A DNA stretch of 64,000 nt from Luoshenia tenuis (GCF_014384745.1 NZ_JACRSO010000001.1:248001-312000), one strand, 5' to 3'; positions 33,728 through 42,568 are shown, counted from the stretch's first letter. Numbers and translations: made by a program. Notes: generated from the letters alone by a model not told the origin.

Positions 33728-35518
33728 TTAAAAATGCGCTTCCCCCTGGCGCTCCTTTTCGGTATACATGCTGTACAGCTCAAAATACAGCCCCTGGCGC
33801 GCCATCAGCTCCTCATGGGTGCCCCGCTCGGCAATACCATCCTCCGTCAGCACCAGGATCAGCGTTGCGTTGCGGATGGTGGTCAGCCGGTGGGCAATGG
33901 TAAAGGTGGTGCGGCCCTTGGCCAACTCCTCCAGCGAGCGCTGCACCAGCCGCTCGCTCTCATTATCAAGGGCGCTGGTGGCCTCGTCCAGGATCAATAC
34001 CGGCGGATTTTTGAGGAATACCCGGGCGATGGAAATGCGCTGCTTTTGCCCGCCGCTAAGCCTTACGCCCCGCTCGCCCACATCGGTGTCATACCCCTGG
34101 GAAAGCTGGGTGATAAACTCGTGCGCGCCGGCCTGCTTGGCCGCGCGGATCACGTCCTCCCGGCTGGCGCCCGGCCTGCCGTAGGCGATATTATCGTAGA
34201 CCGAGCCGGCAAACAGATAGACCTCCTGCTGCACCACGCCGATCTGCGCCCGCAGGGATTGCAGGGTTACGTCTCGCACATCCTGCCCATCGATCAGCAC
34301 GCGCCCGCCCGTTACATCGTAAAACCGGGGGATCAGGTTGCAAAGCGTGGTCTTGCCTCCGCCGGAAGGGCCTACCAGCGCCACATTTTCGCCCGGGGAG
34401 ACCTGAAGGACGATGTCCTTTAACACCATCTCCTCCTCGCCGACATAGTGGAAGCTGACATGGTCAAAGGCGATAGCCCCCTTGACCTGCCCCAGCGCCC
34501 GCGCGCCCGGCTTATCCTCGATATCCACCGGCGCGTCCATGATCTCCAAAAAGCGCTCGATCCCCGTCATGCCCCGCTGGAACTGCTCGGTAAACTCCAC
34601 GATGCGGCGGATGGAGGTGAGCAGGGTCGTGACGTAAAGCAGATAGGCCATAAAATCCGCCGCCGTGATCTTGCCATAGATCATAAACAGCGCGCCGGCC
34701 ACCACCACGGTGATGTACATCAGCCCATCGAACAGCCGCGTGCTGGATTGGAACAGCGCCATGTAGCGGTACATCTGCTTTTTGATATTTAAAAAGCCCT
34801 GGTTCCCCTCCCGGAACTTTTCCTTCTCCAGCTCCTCGTTCGTGAAGGATTTGACCACCCGCACGCCCAGCAGGCTGTCCTCCACCTGGGCGTTGAGCTC
34901 GCCGATCTGGTTGCGCGAGCGCTTAAAGGCCCGGCGCATCCGCTTGTTAAAGAACATGGCCGCCAAGAGCATCAGCGGCAGCACCGCAAAGATGATCAGC
35001 GTCAGCGGCATGTAGATCGAGCCCAGAATAGCGAAGGATACCGCGATCTTAAGCCCGGCGATAAAGAACTCCTCCGGGCAGTGGTGGGCAAACTCCGTCA
35101 CGTCGAACAGGTCGCTGGTAATGCGGGCCATGATCTGGCCGATCTTGGTATGGTCATAATAATTGTAGGACAGCCTTTGCAGGTGGCCAAAAAGATCCCG
35201 GCGCATATCGGTCTCAATGCGCGCGCCCATCACGTGCCCCACCGAGGCCATGTAGTAGTTGGCCACGGTATCGATAATGCGCAGCACCAGATACAGCGCC
35301 CCCACCGACAGGATGACCTGCACCGTCAGGCTGGCCATATCCTCCATCCCCTTGCCGGTAATAAAGCGCACGATCAGCGGCAGCACCAGCTCGCATACCG
35401 TGGTCAGCGAGGCGCAGAACAGATCCAGCACCAGCACCCATTTGTACTTTTTAAAATACGGCGCAAACCGGCGGATCAGCTCCGAAGTCTTGCGCGTCGC
35501 GTTGCCCGTAGTATCCAT
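33728..35518 (-). CDS. ABC exporter, fused permease and ATPase
   Basis: 596 aa half-transporter. Six helices occupy residues about 20-320, and the nucleotide-binding domain the rest. Walker A is GPSGGGKTTL near residue 383, the signature is RLSGGQKQRISIARVFL, Walker B is ILDEATSALDNESE and the switch is FTIAHRLTTI. This is the MsbA/BmrA architecture that exports lipids, drugs or peptides as a homodimer or heterodimer. No partner half-transporter is adjacent, which favours a homodimer. The start has GGAGG seven bases upstream. Confidence 0.94.
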   Translation of the reverse strand: MDTTGNATRKTSELIRRFAPYFKKYKWVLVLDLFCASLTTVCELVLPLIVRFITGKGMEDMASLTVQVILSVGALYLVLRIIDTVANYYMASVGHVMGARIETDMRRDLFGHLQRLSYNYYDHTKIGQIMARITSDLFDVTEFAHHCPEEFFIAGLKIAVSFAILGSIYMPLTLIIFAVLPLMLLAAMFFNKRMRRAFKRSRNQIGELNAQVEDSLLGVRVVKSFTNEELEKEKFREGNQGFLNIKKQMYRYMALFQSSTRLFDGLMYITVVVAGALFMIYGKITAADFMAYLLYVTTLLTSIRRIVEFTEQFQRGMTGIERFLEIMDAPVDIEDKPGARALGQVKGAIAFDHVSFHYVGEEEMVLKDIVLQVSPGENVALVGPSGGGKTTLCNLIPRFYDVTGGRVLIDGQDVRDVTLQSLRAQIGVVQQEVYLFAGSVYDNIAYGRPGASREDVIRAAKQAGAHEFITQLSQGYDTDVGERGVRLSGGQKQRISIARVFLKNPPVLILDEATSALDNESERLVQRSLEELAKGRTTFTIAHRLTTIRNATLILVLTEDGIAERGTHEELMARQGLYFELYSMYTEKERQGEAHF

Positions 35519-35556
35519 GGTATTTCCTCCCCCTCTAAGTCCATTTGCGCGCCCTT

Positions 35557-36438
35557 CTAAAGCAGCGCGGTCTGCTCGGCATGGTAGCCGCTGCGGTATT
35601 GTCTAACGATCTCATCCATGCGGTAGGCGATGCCCGCCGCATCGCATTGCTTTTTAAAAAACTGCCACAGTGTCTTTGCACGCGGGCTGGCGCACTCATA
35701 CTGAGCGCCGAACCGGCGCACATACCGGCCGCGCAGGCCGGGAAAGCGCGCGTCCAGCTGCGCGTAATAATACTCGCGCTGGCCCTGGCGCAGGGTCATG
35801 CCAAAGGCGGGATAGATAAAGTTGGCCCCTGCCTGCGCCGCCAGGGAAATGATGGTACCGATATTCTCCTGGTTATCCTCTATAAAGGGCAGCACCGGCA
35901 TCAGCAAGATCCCCGCGTACAGCCCCGCCTGGCGCAGCGCATGCAGCGCCTCAAAGCGCGCGCAAGACGGCGGCGCGCCCGGCTCTACCTTTTGCGAAAG
36001 CGCGTCGTCCGCCGCGGTGATCGTCAGCTTGCACAGCACCGGCGCGTGCGCCCTAATTTGCTGCAAAAGGGGAATGTCCCGTACGATCAGTGTCCCTTTG
36101 GTAGCGATGGCCACGCCAAAGCGCCGCCGCGCCAATATCTCCAACGCACCGCGAGTCAACTGTTCCTGTTTTTCATAAGGATTATACGGGTCGCTCATCG
36201 ATCCGGTGGCGACCACGCCCTTTTTCTGCTTAGCGGCCAGCTCCCGATCGATCAGCCAGAGCGCATCCCGCTTGGCGCGCACGGTATCGAACCGCTCGAT
36301 CCCGTAACAGGCGCTGCGGCTGTCGCAATAGATGCAGCCGTGGTTGCACCCCCGGTAGATATTCATGTTGTAATCTACGCCGAACCATGCGGGGCTTTGT
36401 GCCCGCGAAATGATACTTTTGGCGGCGATCTTCTCCAA
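35557..36438 (-). CDS. SPL-family radical SAM protein (Rv2578c-like)
   Basis: 293 aa. The cluster motif CX3CX2C is at Cys31, Cys35 and Cys38 (GCNHGCIYCDSRS), preceded by NMNIYRG, the signature of Rv2578c/SPL-like radical SAM proteins related to spore photoproduct lyase. The substrate is unknown. TTG at 36438 is chosen: the resulting MEKIAAKSII start matches the family, and GAGAGG lies six bases upstream. A TTG seven codons earlier lies within the ribosome site itself. Confidence 0.85.
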   Translation of the reverse strand: MEKIAAKSIISRAQSPAWFGVDYNMNIYRGCNHGCIYCDSRSACYGIERFDTVRAKRDALWLIDRELAAKQKKGVVATGSMSDPYNPYEKQEQLTRGALEILARRRFGVAIATKGTLIVRDIPLLQQIRAHAPVLCKLTITAADDALSQKVEPGAPPSCARFEALHALRQAGLYAGILLMPVLPFIEDNQENIGTIISLAAQAGANFIYPAFGMTLRQGQREYYYAQLDARFPGLRGRYVRRFGAQYECASPRAKTLWQFFKKQCDAAGIAYRMDEIVRQYRSGYHAEQTALL

Positions 36439-36509
36439 AAGGCGCCTCTCTCCTCCCAAGCGGCAGTATATTTATTATACCGCCTAGGCTATGTTGGTGC
36501 AAGGCACGA

Positions 36510-37364
36510 CTAACCCAGAATCTGTTCTTGGCGCTTTTTCGGCAGCTTGTGCAGCACCAGCGTATATGCCGTATCCAGCCGCTGTTTGATCACCGTATCC
36601 GGCACAGAGCCATCTAAACGAATCGAGATCCAGTGCTTTTTATCGCAGTAATACCCGGGCTGAATGCCGGGATATTCGCCCTGCAGCAGCAAGCTGACCT
36701 CCGGCTCGCACTTGAGCGAAACGATAGGCTGACCCGCCTTGTTTTTGCACAGCGCGGCAAACAGCTTTTCCCCGATCTTGTACCGCTCCCACTGCCACTC
36801 CACCTTAAAATCCCATGTCACGCCCTTTTTGGCCTTGAGATAATCCGGTATCCAGGTATAATCCGCCGCCAAGATCCGCAGATAGACGCAAAGTCCGCCC
36901 GCAAGCCCCTCGATGGGCAGCACTTCGTGCAGGATAAAGCCATTTCTCTCCAGCGCCCTGCGGCTGGCGGTATTGCCGGCTGCCACGTGCGCCGCCAACT
37001 GAGCGATGCCCGCCCGGGCGGCATAACCTATAGCCCAGGCGAATACCTCGCCGGCGCAGCCCTTTCCCCACCAACTTGGCGCGAGAAAGATGCTGATATC
37101 CCGCCGGCCCGGGACCTTGGCCTCTTTCAGTGCAAATACGCCTATAAAGTCTCCGCCTTCCCGCTCCCGCAGGGCAAACCCCTGGCCAGCGCCTGCGTTA
37201 TACTGCTCGATCAACGCCCGGGCCTGTTCCAAATCTGTATGGGCGCTAAAGGCCATGTACCGCGCCACCTGGGCGTTCCCAGTCAAGGCGTATACATCCT
37301 GCGCATCCTCCTGCCGCAGGGAGCAAAAGGCAAACCGCGCGGAGAACAGCTCATAATGTTCCAC
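36510..37364 (-). CDS. GNAT acetyltransferase fused to a YjbR/MmcQ domain
   Basis: 284 aa. Residues 1-165 are a RimJ/RimL-type GNAT fold with FIGVFALKEAKVPGRRDISIF, WWGKGCAGEVFAWAIGYAA and NTASRRALERNGF. Residues about 170-284 are a MmcQ/YjbR-like domain (WQWERYKIGEKLFAALCKN, VSLKCEPE, PGYYCDKKHWISIRLD, DTAYTLVLHKLPKK). Each normally occurs as a separate protein. The acetyl acceptor is unknown. The start is GTG at 37364 with GAGGGTG five bases upstream. Confidence 0.85.
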   Translation of the reverse strand: MEHYELFSARFAFCSLRQEDAQDVYALTGNAQVARYMAFSAHTDLEQARALIEQYNAGAGQGFALREREGGDFIGVFALKEAKVPGRRDISIFLAPSWWGKGCAGEVFAWAIGYAARAGIAQLAAHVAAGNTASRRALERNGFILHEVLPIEGLAGGLCVYLRILAADYTWIPDYLKAKKGVTWDFKVEWQWERYKIGEKLFAALCKNKAGQPIVSLKCEPEVSLLLQGEYPGIQPGYYCDKKHWISIRLDGSVPDTVIKQRLDTAYTLVLHKLPKKRQEQILG

Positions 37365-37463
37365 CGTTACACCCTCTTTTCACCTTAGATCCCTTCAAGT
37401 ATAGCATATTTCGCCGCATATCCGTGCCGGGATAGCCTTTTTCTCCCCGCTTTTTCGCCCCTA

Positions 37464-37491
37464 CTTGACAGATTTATCATCCGAATATATC
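37464..37491 (+). promoter_or_regulatory. Putative promoter of the YHYH gene
   Basis: TTGACA (37464-37469), 16-bp spacer, TATATC (37486-37491) in an AT-rich patch. It leaves an untranslated leader of about 150 nt in which no known motif was recognised. Confidence 0.5.
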
Positions 37492-37650
37492 TTATGTATA
37501 TATACGTTATTTATACATACAATCATCTCAAAACACGTTTTACGCTTTTGTTTGCGTTTTCCCCAGTTTCTGATTTTTCATGCCCCATCTTTAAGCCTCG
37601 TTCTCCAACAGCGGCGTGCTGTTCATAACATATCGAGAGAGGGAGTTAAC

Positions 37651-38238
37651 ATGTTCCGAAAGATCCTATGCGCACTGCTCACGTTTCTCTTGGCCCTGGT
37701 GTTGCTAGTCCCCAGCGGGCTGGCCCACTCCGGCAGGACCGATGCCAACGGCGGCCACCATGACCGTAAAAACGGCGGCTACCACTATCACCACGGCCAC
37801 CCGGCGCACGACCACCCCGGCGGCGTATGCCCCTACGGGGATTACGGTTCCTCCAGCGGAGGCTCCGGCAGTTCGGGCGGTAATTCGGGCAGCTCATCCA
37901 ATTCCAGCAAGCAGGGCACGTCCTCCGGCAGTACAAAGTCCAAAGCTACCCCCAAGGCAACGCCGGTCCCCACGCCCGCGCCTACCCCCGAGCCTACGCC
38001 CACCCCCACGCCTTCGCCTACACCTACACCTACTCCCACGCCCACACCCTCGCCCAGCCCTACGCCCACACCAGCCGCATCTCAATCGCCAACGATGGCG
38101 CTTTTATCCGCATCCGCCAATGTGGATGGCGCCTCTGGCAATGGCGCTGGCGCAGCCGTTGTGATCTTGCTGATCCTGGCCGCTGGCGCCGGTGGCGGCT
38201 ACTGGTTCTACCGGCATAAAAAGGGCCATAACGGTTAA
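37651..38238 (+). CDS. YHYH-domain secreted/membrane-anchored protein with Pro-Thr stalk
   Basis: 195 aa. A signal peptide (residues 1-25) is followed by a YHYH domain: [18 protein letters not shown] then [12 protein letters not shown], a His-rich likely metal site. A Ser/Gly linker (about 65-95) leads to a Pro-Thr repeat stalk (about 100-143, P-T-P-T units), and the C-terminus has one membrane helix followed by YRHKKGHNG. The stalk would lift the domain off the membrane. Function unknown; surface metal binding is plausible. GAGGGAG lies five bases before the ATG. A longer frame from 37465 overlaps the promoter and is rejected. Confidence 0.85.
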   Translation: MFRKILCALLTFLLALVLLVPSGLAHSGRTDANGGHHDRKNGGYHYHHGHPAHDHPGGVCPYGDYGSSSGGSGSSGGNSGSSSNSSKQGTSSGSTKSKATPKATPVPTPAPTPEPTPTPTPSPTPTPTPTPTPSPSPTPTPAASQSPTMALLSASANVDGASGNGAGAAVVILLILAAGAGGGYWFYRHKKGHNG

Positions 38239-38246
38239 CAACATAA

Positions 38247-38276
38247 AAAAAGCGGGGCCGCTGCGCCCCGCTTTTT
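38247..38276. terminator. Bidirectional terminator after the YHYH gene
   Basis: AAAAAGCGGGGC pairs with GCCCCGCTTTTT around a six-base loop, between convergent genes. Confidence 0.92.
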
Positions 38277-38286
38277 ATTTGATTGT

Positions 38287-38670
38287 TCAGGCCTCATGGA
38301 TCTCCAGCGGCAAGCCATCCGGATCCATAAAAAAAGTAAACCGCCCGCCGCTGTATTCATCCTCGCGTACCGGCTCGCAGCAGATGCCTTTTGCTGATAA
38401 TTCTTTCACCGTCTGCGCCACATCCCTTACGCAAAAACACAGGTGCCGCAAACCCCTGGCCTCCGGGTAAGTTGGCCGCGGCGGGGCTTTGGGAAAGGCG
38501 AACAGCTCAATGGCGCAGTTGCCTGCCCTCAGATCCAGCTTATAGCTATCCCGGCCTTTTTGATAGTGTTCGCCCAAAACTTCAAAGCCCAACAGGTCTA
38601 CGTAAAAATGGCGCGAGGCCTGATAGTCCGACGCGATGATCGCGACATGATGCACGCCCTCAAACAACAT
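38287..38670 (-). CDS. VOC-family (glyoxalase-like) metalloprotein
   Basis: 127 aa single vicinal-oxygen-chelate domain. Expected metal ligands are in GVHHVAIIASDY, AIELFAFP, LRHLCFCVRD and GLPLEIHE, resembling SMU.508/GloA2-type proteins. It may act in methylglyoxal or electrophile detoxification; the substrate is uncertain. AGGAGG lies five bases before the ATG. Monocistronic. Confidence 0.88.
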   Translation of the reverse strand: MLFEGVHHVAIIASDYQASRHFYVDLLGFEVLGEHYQKGRDSYKLDLRAGNCAIELFAFPKAPPRPTYPEARGLRHLCFCVRDVAQTVKELSAKGICCEPVREDEYSGGRFTFFMDPDGLPLEIHEA

Positions 38671-38685
38671 CGTTTCCTCCTAAAA

Positions 38686-38712
38686 AAGAGCCGGCAGTTT
38701 TTGCCGGCTCTT
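38686..38712 (-). terminator. Terminator of the zinc-ribbon membrane protein gene
   Basis: AAGAGCCGGCA pairs with TGCCGGCTCTT, followed on the minus strand by a T run, between that gene's stop and the VOC start. Confidence 0.9.
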
Positions 38713-38734
38713 ACTCATGCAATAAAGCGCGATA

Positions 38735-39610
38735 CTACTCGACCTTTGCGCCGCAGGAACCGCAGAACTTGGCCCCCGGCACCAGCGCGCTGCCGCAATG
38801 GATACAAAACGCGGGCTGTGCGTCCGGCTCGGGTTCGGGCTGCGGGACGGTTTCTGCCGCAGGCGCATCCACCGCCGGGGCGGGCTCTGCCGCAGGCGCA
38901 GCTGCCTCTTTCTCTGGCTGTACGGGCACTTCGGTCACGACTTCTTCGGCAGGGGGTACTGTTTCCTCCCCCAGTTGCGGGGCCGTATCCGGCACGGCCG
39001 CTTCGGCCGGCGCAACGCCTTCAGCCTGCGTCTGCTCTACAGGTGCCTCAGCTTCGCCAGCACCCTCGGGCCTATCCTGCACTTCTGTGGCCAGCGGCAC
39101 ATCCCCTTCTGCGGGCATGCCTGCGGGTGCGTTCCCCGCGGGCTGCGGGCGGCCATAATCAGGCTCGGCCATTACCGCACCTACAAAGAACGCCAGCGAG
39201 GCCGCAAAGGCCAACCAGGCCGCTACGTTAAAATAGCGAAAACCCATCACCAGCAGGATGGCGATCGTCACCGGTATGGCCACGGCGCTCAGGCTGCACA
39301 TCAACTTATTATAGTTGCGCGTAAACAGGCACACGACCGGGTATGCCAGAAAGACCAGCACCAGAAAGCGGAACATGTTGCACACGCTGGCCATCGCCGC
39401 GCCGCTGTAATGATTGGCCCCTTTTCCAAAGGCGCCCAGAATATCCTCCAGATCCGCGCCGCTGTAGCTATAGCTGCCATAGCGGGAAAGCCCGCTGGAC
39501 ATATCGGAAAGGTTTATCGTGTACCATGGTATGAATGTGCAGATCAGCAGTACAATGCCTGCGATAAACATGATATTTTTACCCAGTGACCATTTGCTGT
39601 AGAGCGTCAT
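38735..39610 (-). CDS. Membrane protein with Pro/Glu/Ala linker and C-terminal zinc ribbon
   Basis: 291 aa. Four hydrophobic helices lie in residues about 15-150 with an extracytoplasmic loop between the first two. A long acidic, Ala/Pro/Glu-rich disordered linker (about 155-265) follows, then a zinc-ribbon (FCIHCGSALVPGAKFCGSCG). The ribbon probably faces the cytoplasm. Function unknown. The ATG at 39610 has AGGAGG nine bases upstream. It follows the other zinc-ribbon gene by 14 bp, so the two form an operon. Confidence 0.78.
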   Translation of the reverse strand: MTLYSKWSLGKNIMFIAGIVLLICTFIPWYTINLSDMSSGLSRYGSYSYSGADLEDILGAFGKGANHYSGAAMASVCNMFRFLVLVFLAYPVVCLFTRNYNKLMCSLSAVAIPVTIAILLVMGFRYFNVAAWLAFAASLAFFVGAVMAEPDYGRPQPAGNAPAGMPAEGDVPLATEVQDRPEGAGEAEAPVEQTQAEGVAPAEAAVPDTAPQLGEETVPPAEEVVTEVPVQPEKEAAAPAAEPAPAVDAPAAETVPQPEPEPDAQPAFCIHCGSALVPGAKFCGSCGAKVE

Positions 39611-39624
39611 CGCCTGTTTCCTCC

Positions 39625-40104
39625 TTATTCGGGCCGCACGCGGGTGCCGCACTGTACGCAAAAGGCGGAGTCTTCCATCAGCTGTGCGCCGCAGTTGGGG
39701 CATACGTCCGCCGCCTCGGCCTGCGCCTGTGCATCCTCGGGCTGGGGCACCTCGTTTTTATGCCCGCAGTTGGGGCAAAAAGCCACGTCGTCGCCGATCT
39801 CCTTACCGCACCCCGGGCAAAGGCGCACGCCTTTTATCTCCCTGATCTGCTCACGCGTCTGGGTGATGCGCTGCCGGGCGCTTTCCACCTGGCCAAACAG
39901 CTCTTCAAACGCCGGTTCCACCGGGCCATCGCAATGGCTTTCATAATAAGCCTTGCCGATCTTAAAATACAGCTCGTTGATCGTCTTTTCCTCCGCGCTG
40001 ATCTGCGCGCTCAGCTTGGTCACATCCGTTAAGTCCTTCGCCTTTTGCGCCACTTCTTTACTCTTGCTGGAGATCGTCTCGCCCAACTTGTCAAAAAAAG
40101 CCAT
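39625..40104 (-). CDS. Soluble zinc-ribbon protein with coiled coil
   Basis: 159 aa. The N-terminal half is helical and coiled-coil-like (FFDKLGETISSKSKEVAQ, SAQISAEEKTINELYFKIG). Two zinc ribbons follow: LCPGCGKEIGDDVAFCPNCG and VCPNCGAQLMEDSAFCVQCG. This layout is common in Clostridia without a known role. The ATG at 40104 has GGGAG eight bases upstream. First gene of a two-gene operon with the zinc-ribbon membrane protein. Confidence 0.8.
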   Translation of the reverse strand: MAFFDKLGETISSKSKEVAQKAKDLTDVTKLSAQISAEEKTINELYFKIGKAYYESHCDGPVEPAFEELFGQVESARQRITQTREQIREIKGVRLCPGCGKEIGDDVAFCPNCGHKNEVPQPEDAQAQAEAADVCPNCGAQLMEDSAFCVQCGTRVRPE

Positions 40105-40265
40105 ATTCCGCACTCCCTTATATTTGATGCCCGGGGTTGTCCCGGTCAATAAATCATCCTATTCTAAATATACTCAAATTAGGACAAAATGCAAGAATAT
40201 CTGTGTAAACAAACCGTGAACGCCACTTTACGCCCATTCGGCCCGTGCCGGGCGGGAAATTTTAC

Positions 40266-40295
40266 TTGACAAACCGCGCGCTGCAGGTCTACAAT
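40266..40295 (+). promoter_or_regulatory. Promoter of the DAHP synthase leader transcript
   Basis: TTGACA (40266-40271), 18-bp spacer, TACAAT (40290-40295), about 48 bp upstream of the leader peptide start. Confidence 0.82.
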
Positions 40296-40342
40296 GCCAC
40301 TAAACAGATGTGCCATTCCATTTGAAAAAGAGGTTTGTATTG

Positions 40343-40426
40343 ATGAACAATGCCGTTTGGGCAACGAAATACGGATATTATTATTACCTGTTTACCGATT
40401 GGGGCAGGTCCGTTTTTGTTGTCTAA
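40343..40426 (+). CDS. Aromatic amino acid leader peptide (attenuator) of DAHP synthase
   Basis: A 27-codon frame: ATG at 40343, TAA at 40424-40426, with AAGAGG upstream. It is packed with aromatic codons: Trp6, Tyr10, Tyr12-15 (four in a row), Phe17, Trp20 and Phe25, nine of 27 residues. A terminator follows 35 bases after the stop and the DAHP synthase gene after that. The arrangement matches transcription attenuation, where stalling at scarce aromatic codons prevents termination. The competing antiterminator pairing was not worked out by eye. Confidence 0.85.
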   Translation: MNNAVWATKYGYYYYLFTDWGRSVFVV

Positions 40427-40461
40427 AGTGTAGCGCAGGCATAAGGATATTTCGATAAAGC

Positions 40462-40491
40462 GCAGCCTTTGATAACAAAGGCTGCTTTTTT
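40462..40491 (+). terminator. Attenuator terminator before DAHP synthase
   Basis: GCAGCCTTTG (40462-40471) pairs perfectly with CAAAGGCTGC (40476-40485), ATAA loop, followed by six T. Confidence 0.95.
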
Positions 40492-40523
40492 AATTCTTAT
40501 TTTACCTAAAGGAGCGGATGAAC

Positions 40524-41546
40524 ATGATCGTCATACTGAAAAAGGATGCACAAAAAGCCAAGATCGATTCTCTTTTGCATACCATCGACGCCTGGGGCCT
40601 GAAGGCTAATTACTCCAAAGGCGATGAAACCACCATCATCGGCCTGATCGGCGATACCTCCAAGGTGGATACCGATTCTCTTTTGGCCAACGAGATCGTT
40701 TCCGACGTGCGCCGCATCTCCGAGCCCTACAAGGCCGCCAACCGCCGCTTCCATCCTGAGGATACGGTGGTCGATGTGGGTGGCGTCAAGATCGGTCAGG
40801 GCTTTTTCAGCGTTATCGCCGGGCCCTGCTCTATTGAGAGCGAGGCGCAGCTGACCACCATCGCCAAAAGCGTCAAACAAAGCGGCGCGGCTTTCCTGCG
40901 CGGCGGCGCATTTAAGCCCCGCACCTCCCCCTACTCCTTTCAGGGCATGGAGAACGATGGGCTAAAGCTGCTGCTGGCCGCCAAAAAGATGACCGGGCTG
41001 CCCATCGTCACCGAGATCATGAGCGAGACCCAGATCGAAGATTTTGAGGATGTGGACGTCTTGCAGGTGGGCGCGCGCAATATGCAAAACTTCCGCCTGC
41101 TCAAAGAGCTGGGCAAGACCCGCAAACCCATCCTGCTCAAGCGCGGCCTCTCCAGCACCATTGAGGAATTTTTAATGAGCGCGGAATACATCATGGCCGG
41201 CGGCAACCCCAACGTGATCCTGTGCGAACGGGGCATCCGCACCTTTGAGACCATGGTGCGCAATACCCTGGACATCTCCGCCGTGCCGCTGCTCAAGCGC
41301 CAGAGCCACCTGCCGGTGGTGATCGACCCCAGCCACGCCGCCGGCATCGCCTGGATGGTCGAACCCTTAAGCCGCGCCGCCATCGCCGCCGGGGCGGACG
41401 GATTGATGATCGAGGTACACAATAACCCAAAAGAGGCGAAATGCGACGGCGCCCAGTCCCTCACGCCGGAGAGCTTTGACGCCCTGATGGGGCAGGTGGC
41501 CGCCCGGGCGGCATTTGAGGGCAAGGTCATGTCCCGCCATGGCTAA
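40524..41546 (+). CDS. aroF: 3-deoxy-7-phosphoheptulonate (DAHP) synthase
   Basis: 340 aa, type I-beta DAHP synthase. It condenses phosphoenolpyruvate and erythrose-4-phosphate in the first step of the shikimate pathway. The N-terminal ferredoxin-like regulatory domain (residues 1-75) precedes the barrel with FFSVIAGPCSIESEAQL, FLRGGAFKPRTSPYSFQG, LLKRGLSSTIEEFLMSAEY and PVVIDPSHAAG. The ATG at 40524 has AAAGGAG nine bases upstream; the ATG two codons earlier is too close. It is controlled by the leader peptide and terminator upstream. Confidence 0.96.
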   Translation: MIVILKKDAQKAKIDSLLHTIDAWGLKANYSKGDETTIIGLIGDTSKVDTDSLLANEIVSDVRRISEPYKAANRRFHPEDTVVDVGGVKIGQGFFSVIAGPCSIESEAQLTTIAKSVKQSGAAFLRGGAFKPRTSPYSFQGMENDGLKLLLAAKKMTGLPIVTEIMSETQIEDFEDVDVLQVGARNMQNFRLLKELGKTRKPILLKRGLSSTIEEFLMSAEYIMAGGNPNVILCERGIRTFETMVRNTLDISAVPLLKRQSHLPVVIDPSHAAGIAWMVEPLSRAAIAAGADGLMIEVHNNPKEAKCDGAQSLTPESFDALMGQVAARAAFEGKVMSRHG

Positions 41547-41669
41547 AGCCTGAGCTTGCGGCGCAAAACGCGCATATCCCGGCAGGGAAAGCAAGGCTTC
41601 CCGGTCCCGGCAGCGTTATCCTTAAATCAGGCGGCCATGCCGCACTAAAGTGACGGGAGGTGATGGCAG

Positions 41670-42527
41670 ATGGAGTGGATAAAGCGGCTCAACGCATCGA
41701 TCGATTATATCGAGCGTCATTTGGAAGGCAGGGTGGATTACCAGCAGGCGGCGCAGATTGCCTGCTGCTCCGTTTTCCACTATCAAAGAATGTTCTCCTA
41801 CATCGCGGACATTCCTTTAGGCGAATATATCCGTCGCAGGCGCATGACGCTGGCCGCCTTTGCCCTGCAGCAGGAGCGGGGCGAAAAGGTGATCGACATC
41901 GCGCTGCGTTACGGGTACGATTCGCCCACCGCCTTTTCACGGGCGTTTAAGGCCGTACACGGCGTTTCACCCTCCCGGGCGCGGGAAAAGGGCGTGCGGC
42001 TTTCCGCCTATCCGCGCATCGCCTTTCACGTGACGATTAAAGGAGAGGTTCAAATGGAGTACAGGATCGTGGAAAAAGAAGCGTTCAGGATCGTGGGCGT
42101 AAAGCGGCATTATAACCTGGCCGTTGCGCAGGAGGCCGATACAGGCATCCCGGCTTTCTGGAGCGAGGCGGGCGGGGTTATCCCCAAGCTGTGCGAGTTG
42201 ATGGATCGCTCGCCCGAGGGCATCCTTGGCGTATGCACCTGTATGGATGGCAGCGACTTTGACTATTATATCGCCACCGCTACCACTAAGGAGGCGCCCG
42301 AGGGTATGGCCCAATACGAAATACCCGCCTGCACCTGGGCGATTTTCCCCTGTGTGGGCCCTATGCCCGGGGCGATACAGCGCCTGCAAAAGCGCATCGC
42401 TTCCGAATGGCTGCCCACCTCCGGCTATACATATGCCGATGCGCCGGATATCGAATGCTATACAGATGGCGATATGTCCGCGCCGGATTACCGCTGCGAG
42501 GTCTGGCTGCCGGTAGTCAAAAAATAG
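41670..42527 (+). CDS. AraC-family regulator with GyrI-like effector domain
   Basis: 285 aa. Residues 1-108 are an AraC DNA-binding domain: AAQIACCSVFHYQRMFSYI (first HTH) and VIDIALRYGYDSPTAFSRAF (second HTH) with GVSPSRAR. Residues 125-285 are a GyrI-like ligand-binding domain (YRIVEKEAFRIVGVKRHY, CTWAIFPCVGPMPGAIQ). Such Rob/SoxS-like hybrids bind small hydrophobic compounds and activate efflux or detoxification genes. Its targets are not evident. GGGAGG lies nine bases before the ATG. Confidence 0.93.
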   Translation: MEWIKRLNASIDYIERHLEGRVDYQQAAQIACCSVFHYQRMFSYIADIPLGEYIRRRRMTLAAFALQQERGEKVIDIALRYGYDSPTAFSRAFKAVHGVSPSRAREKGVRLSAYPRIAFHVTIKGEVQMEYRIVEKEAFRIVGVKRHYNLAVAQEADTGIPAFWSEAGGVIPKLCELMDRSPEGILGVCTCMDGSDFDYYIATATTKEAPEGMAQYEIPACTWAIFPCVGPMPGAIQRLQKRIASEWLPTSGYTYADAPDIECYTDGDMSAPDYRCEVWLPVVKK

Positions 42528-42537
42528 GCTATGAAGC

Positions 42538-42568
42538 AAAACCTCCGCCCTTTTGGCGGAGGTTTTTT
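42538..42568 (+). terminator. Terminator of the AraC-family regulator gene
   Basis: AAACCTCCGCC pairs with GGCGGAGGTTT around a four-base loop, followed by T. Confidence 0.92.
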
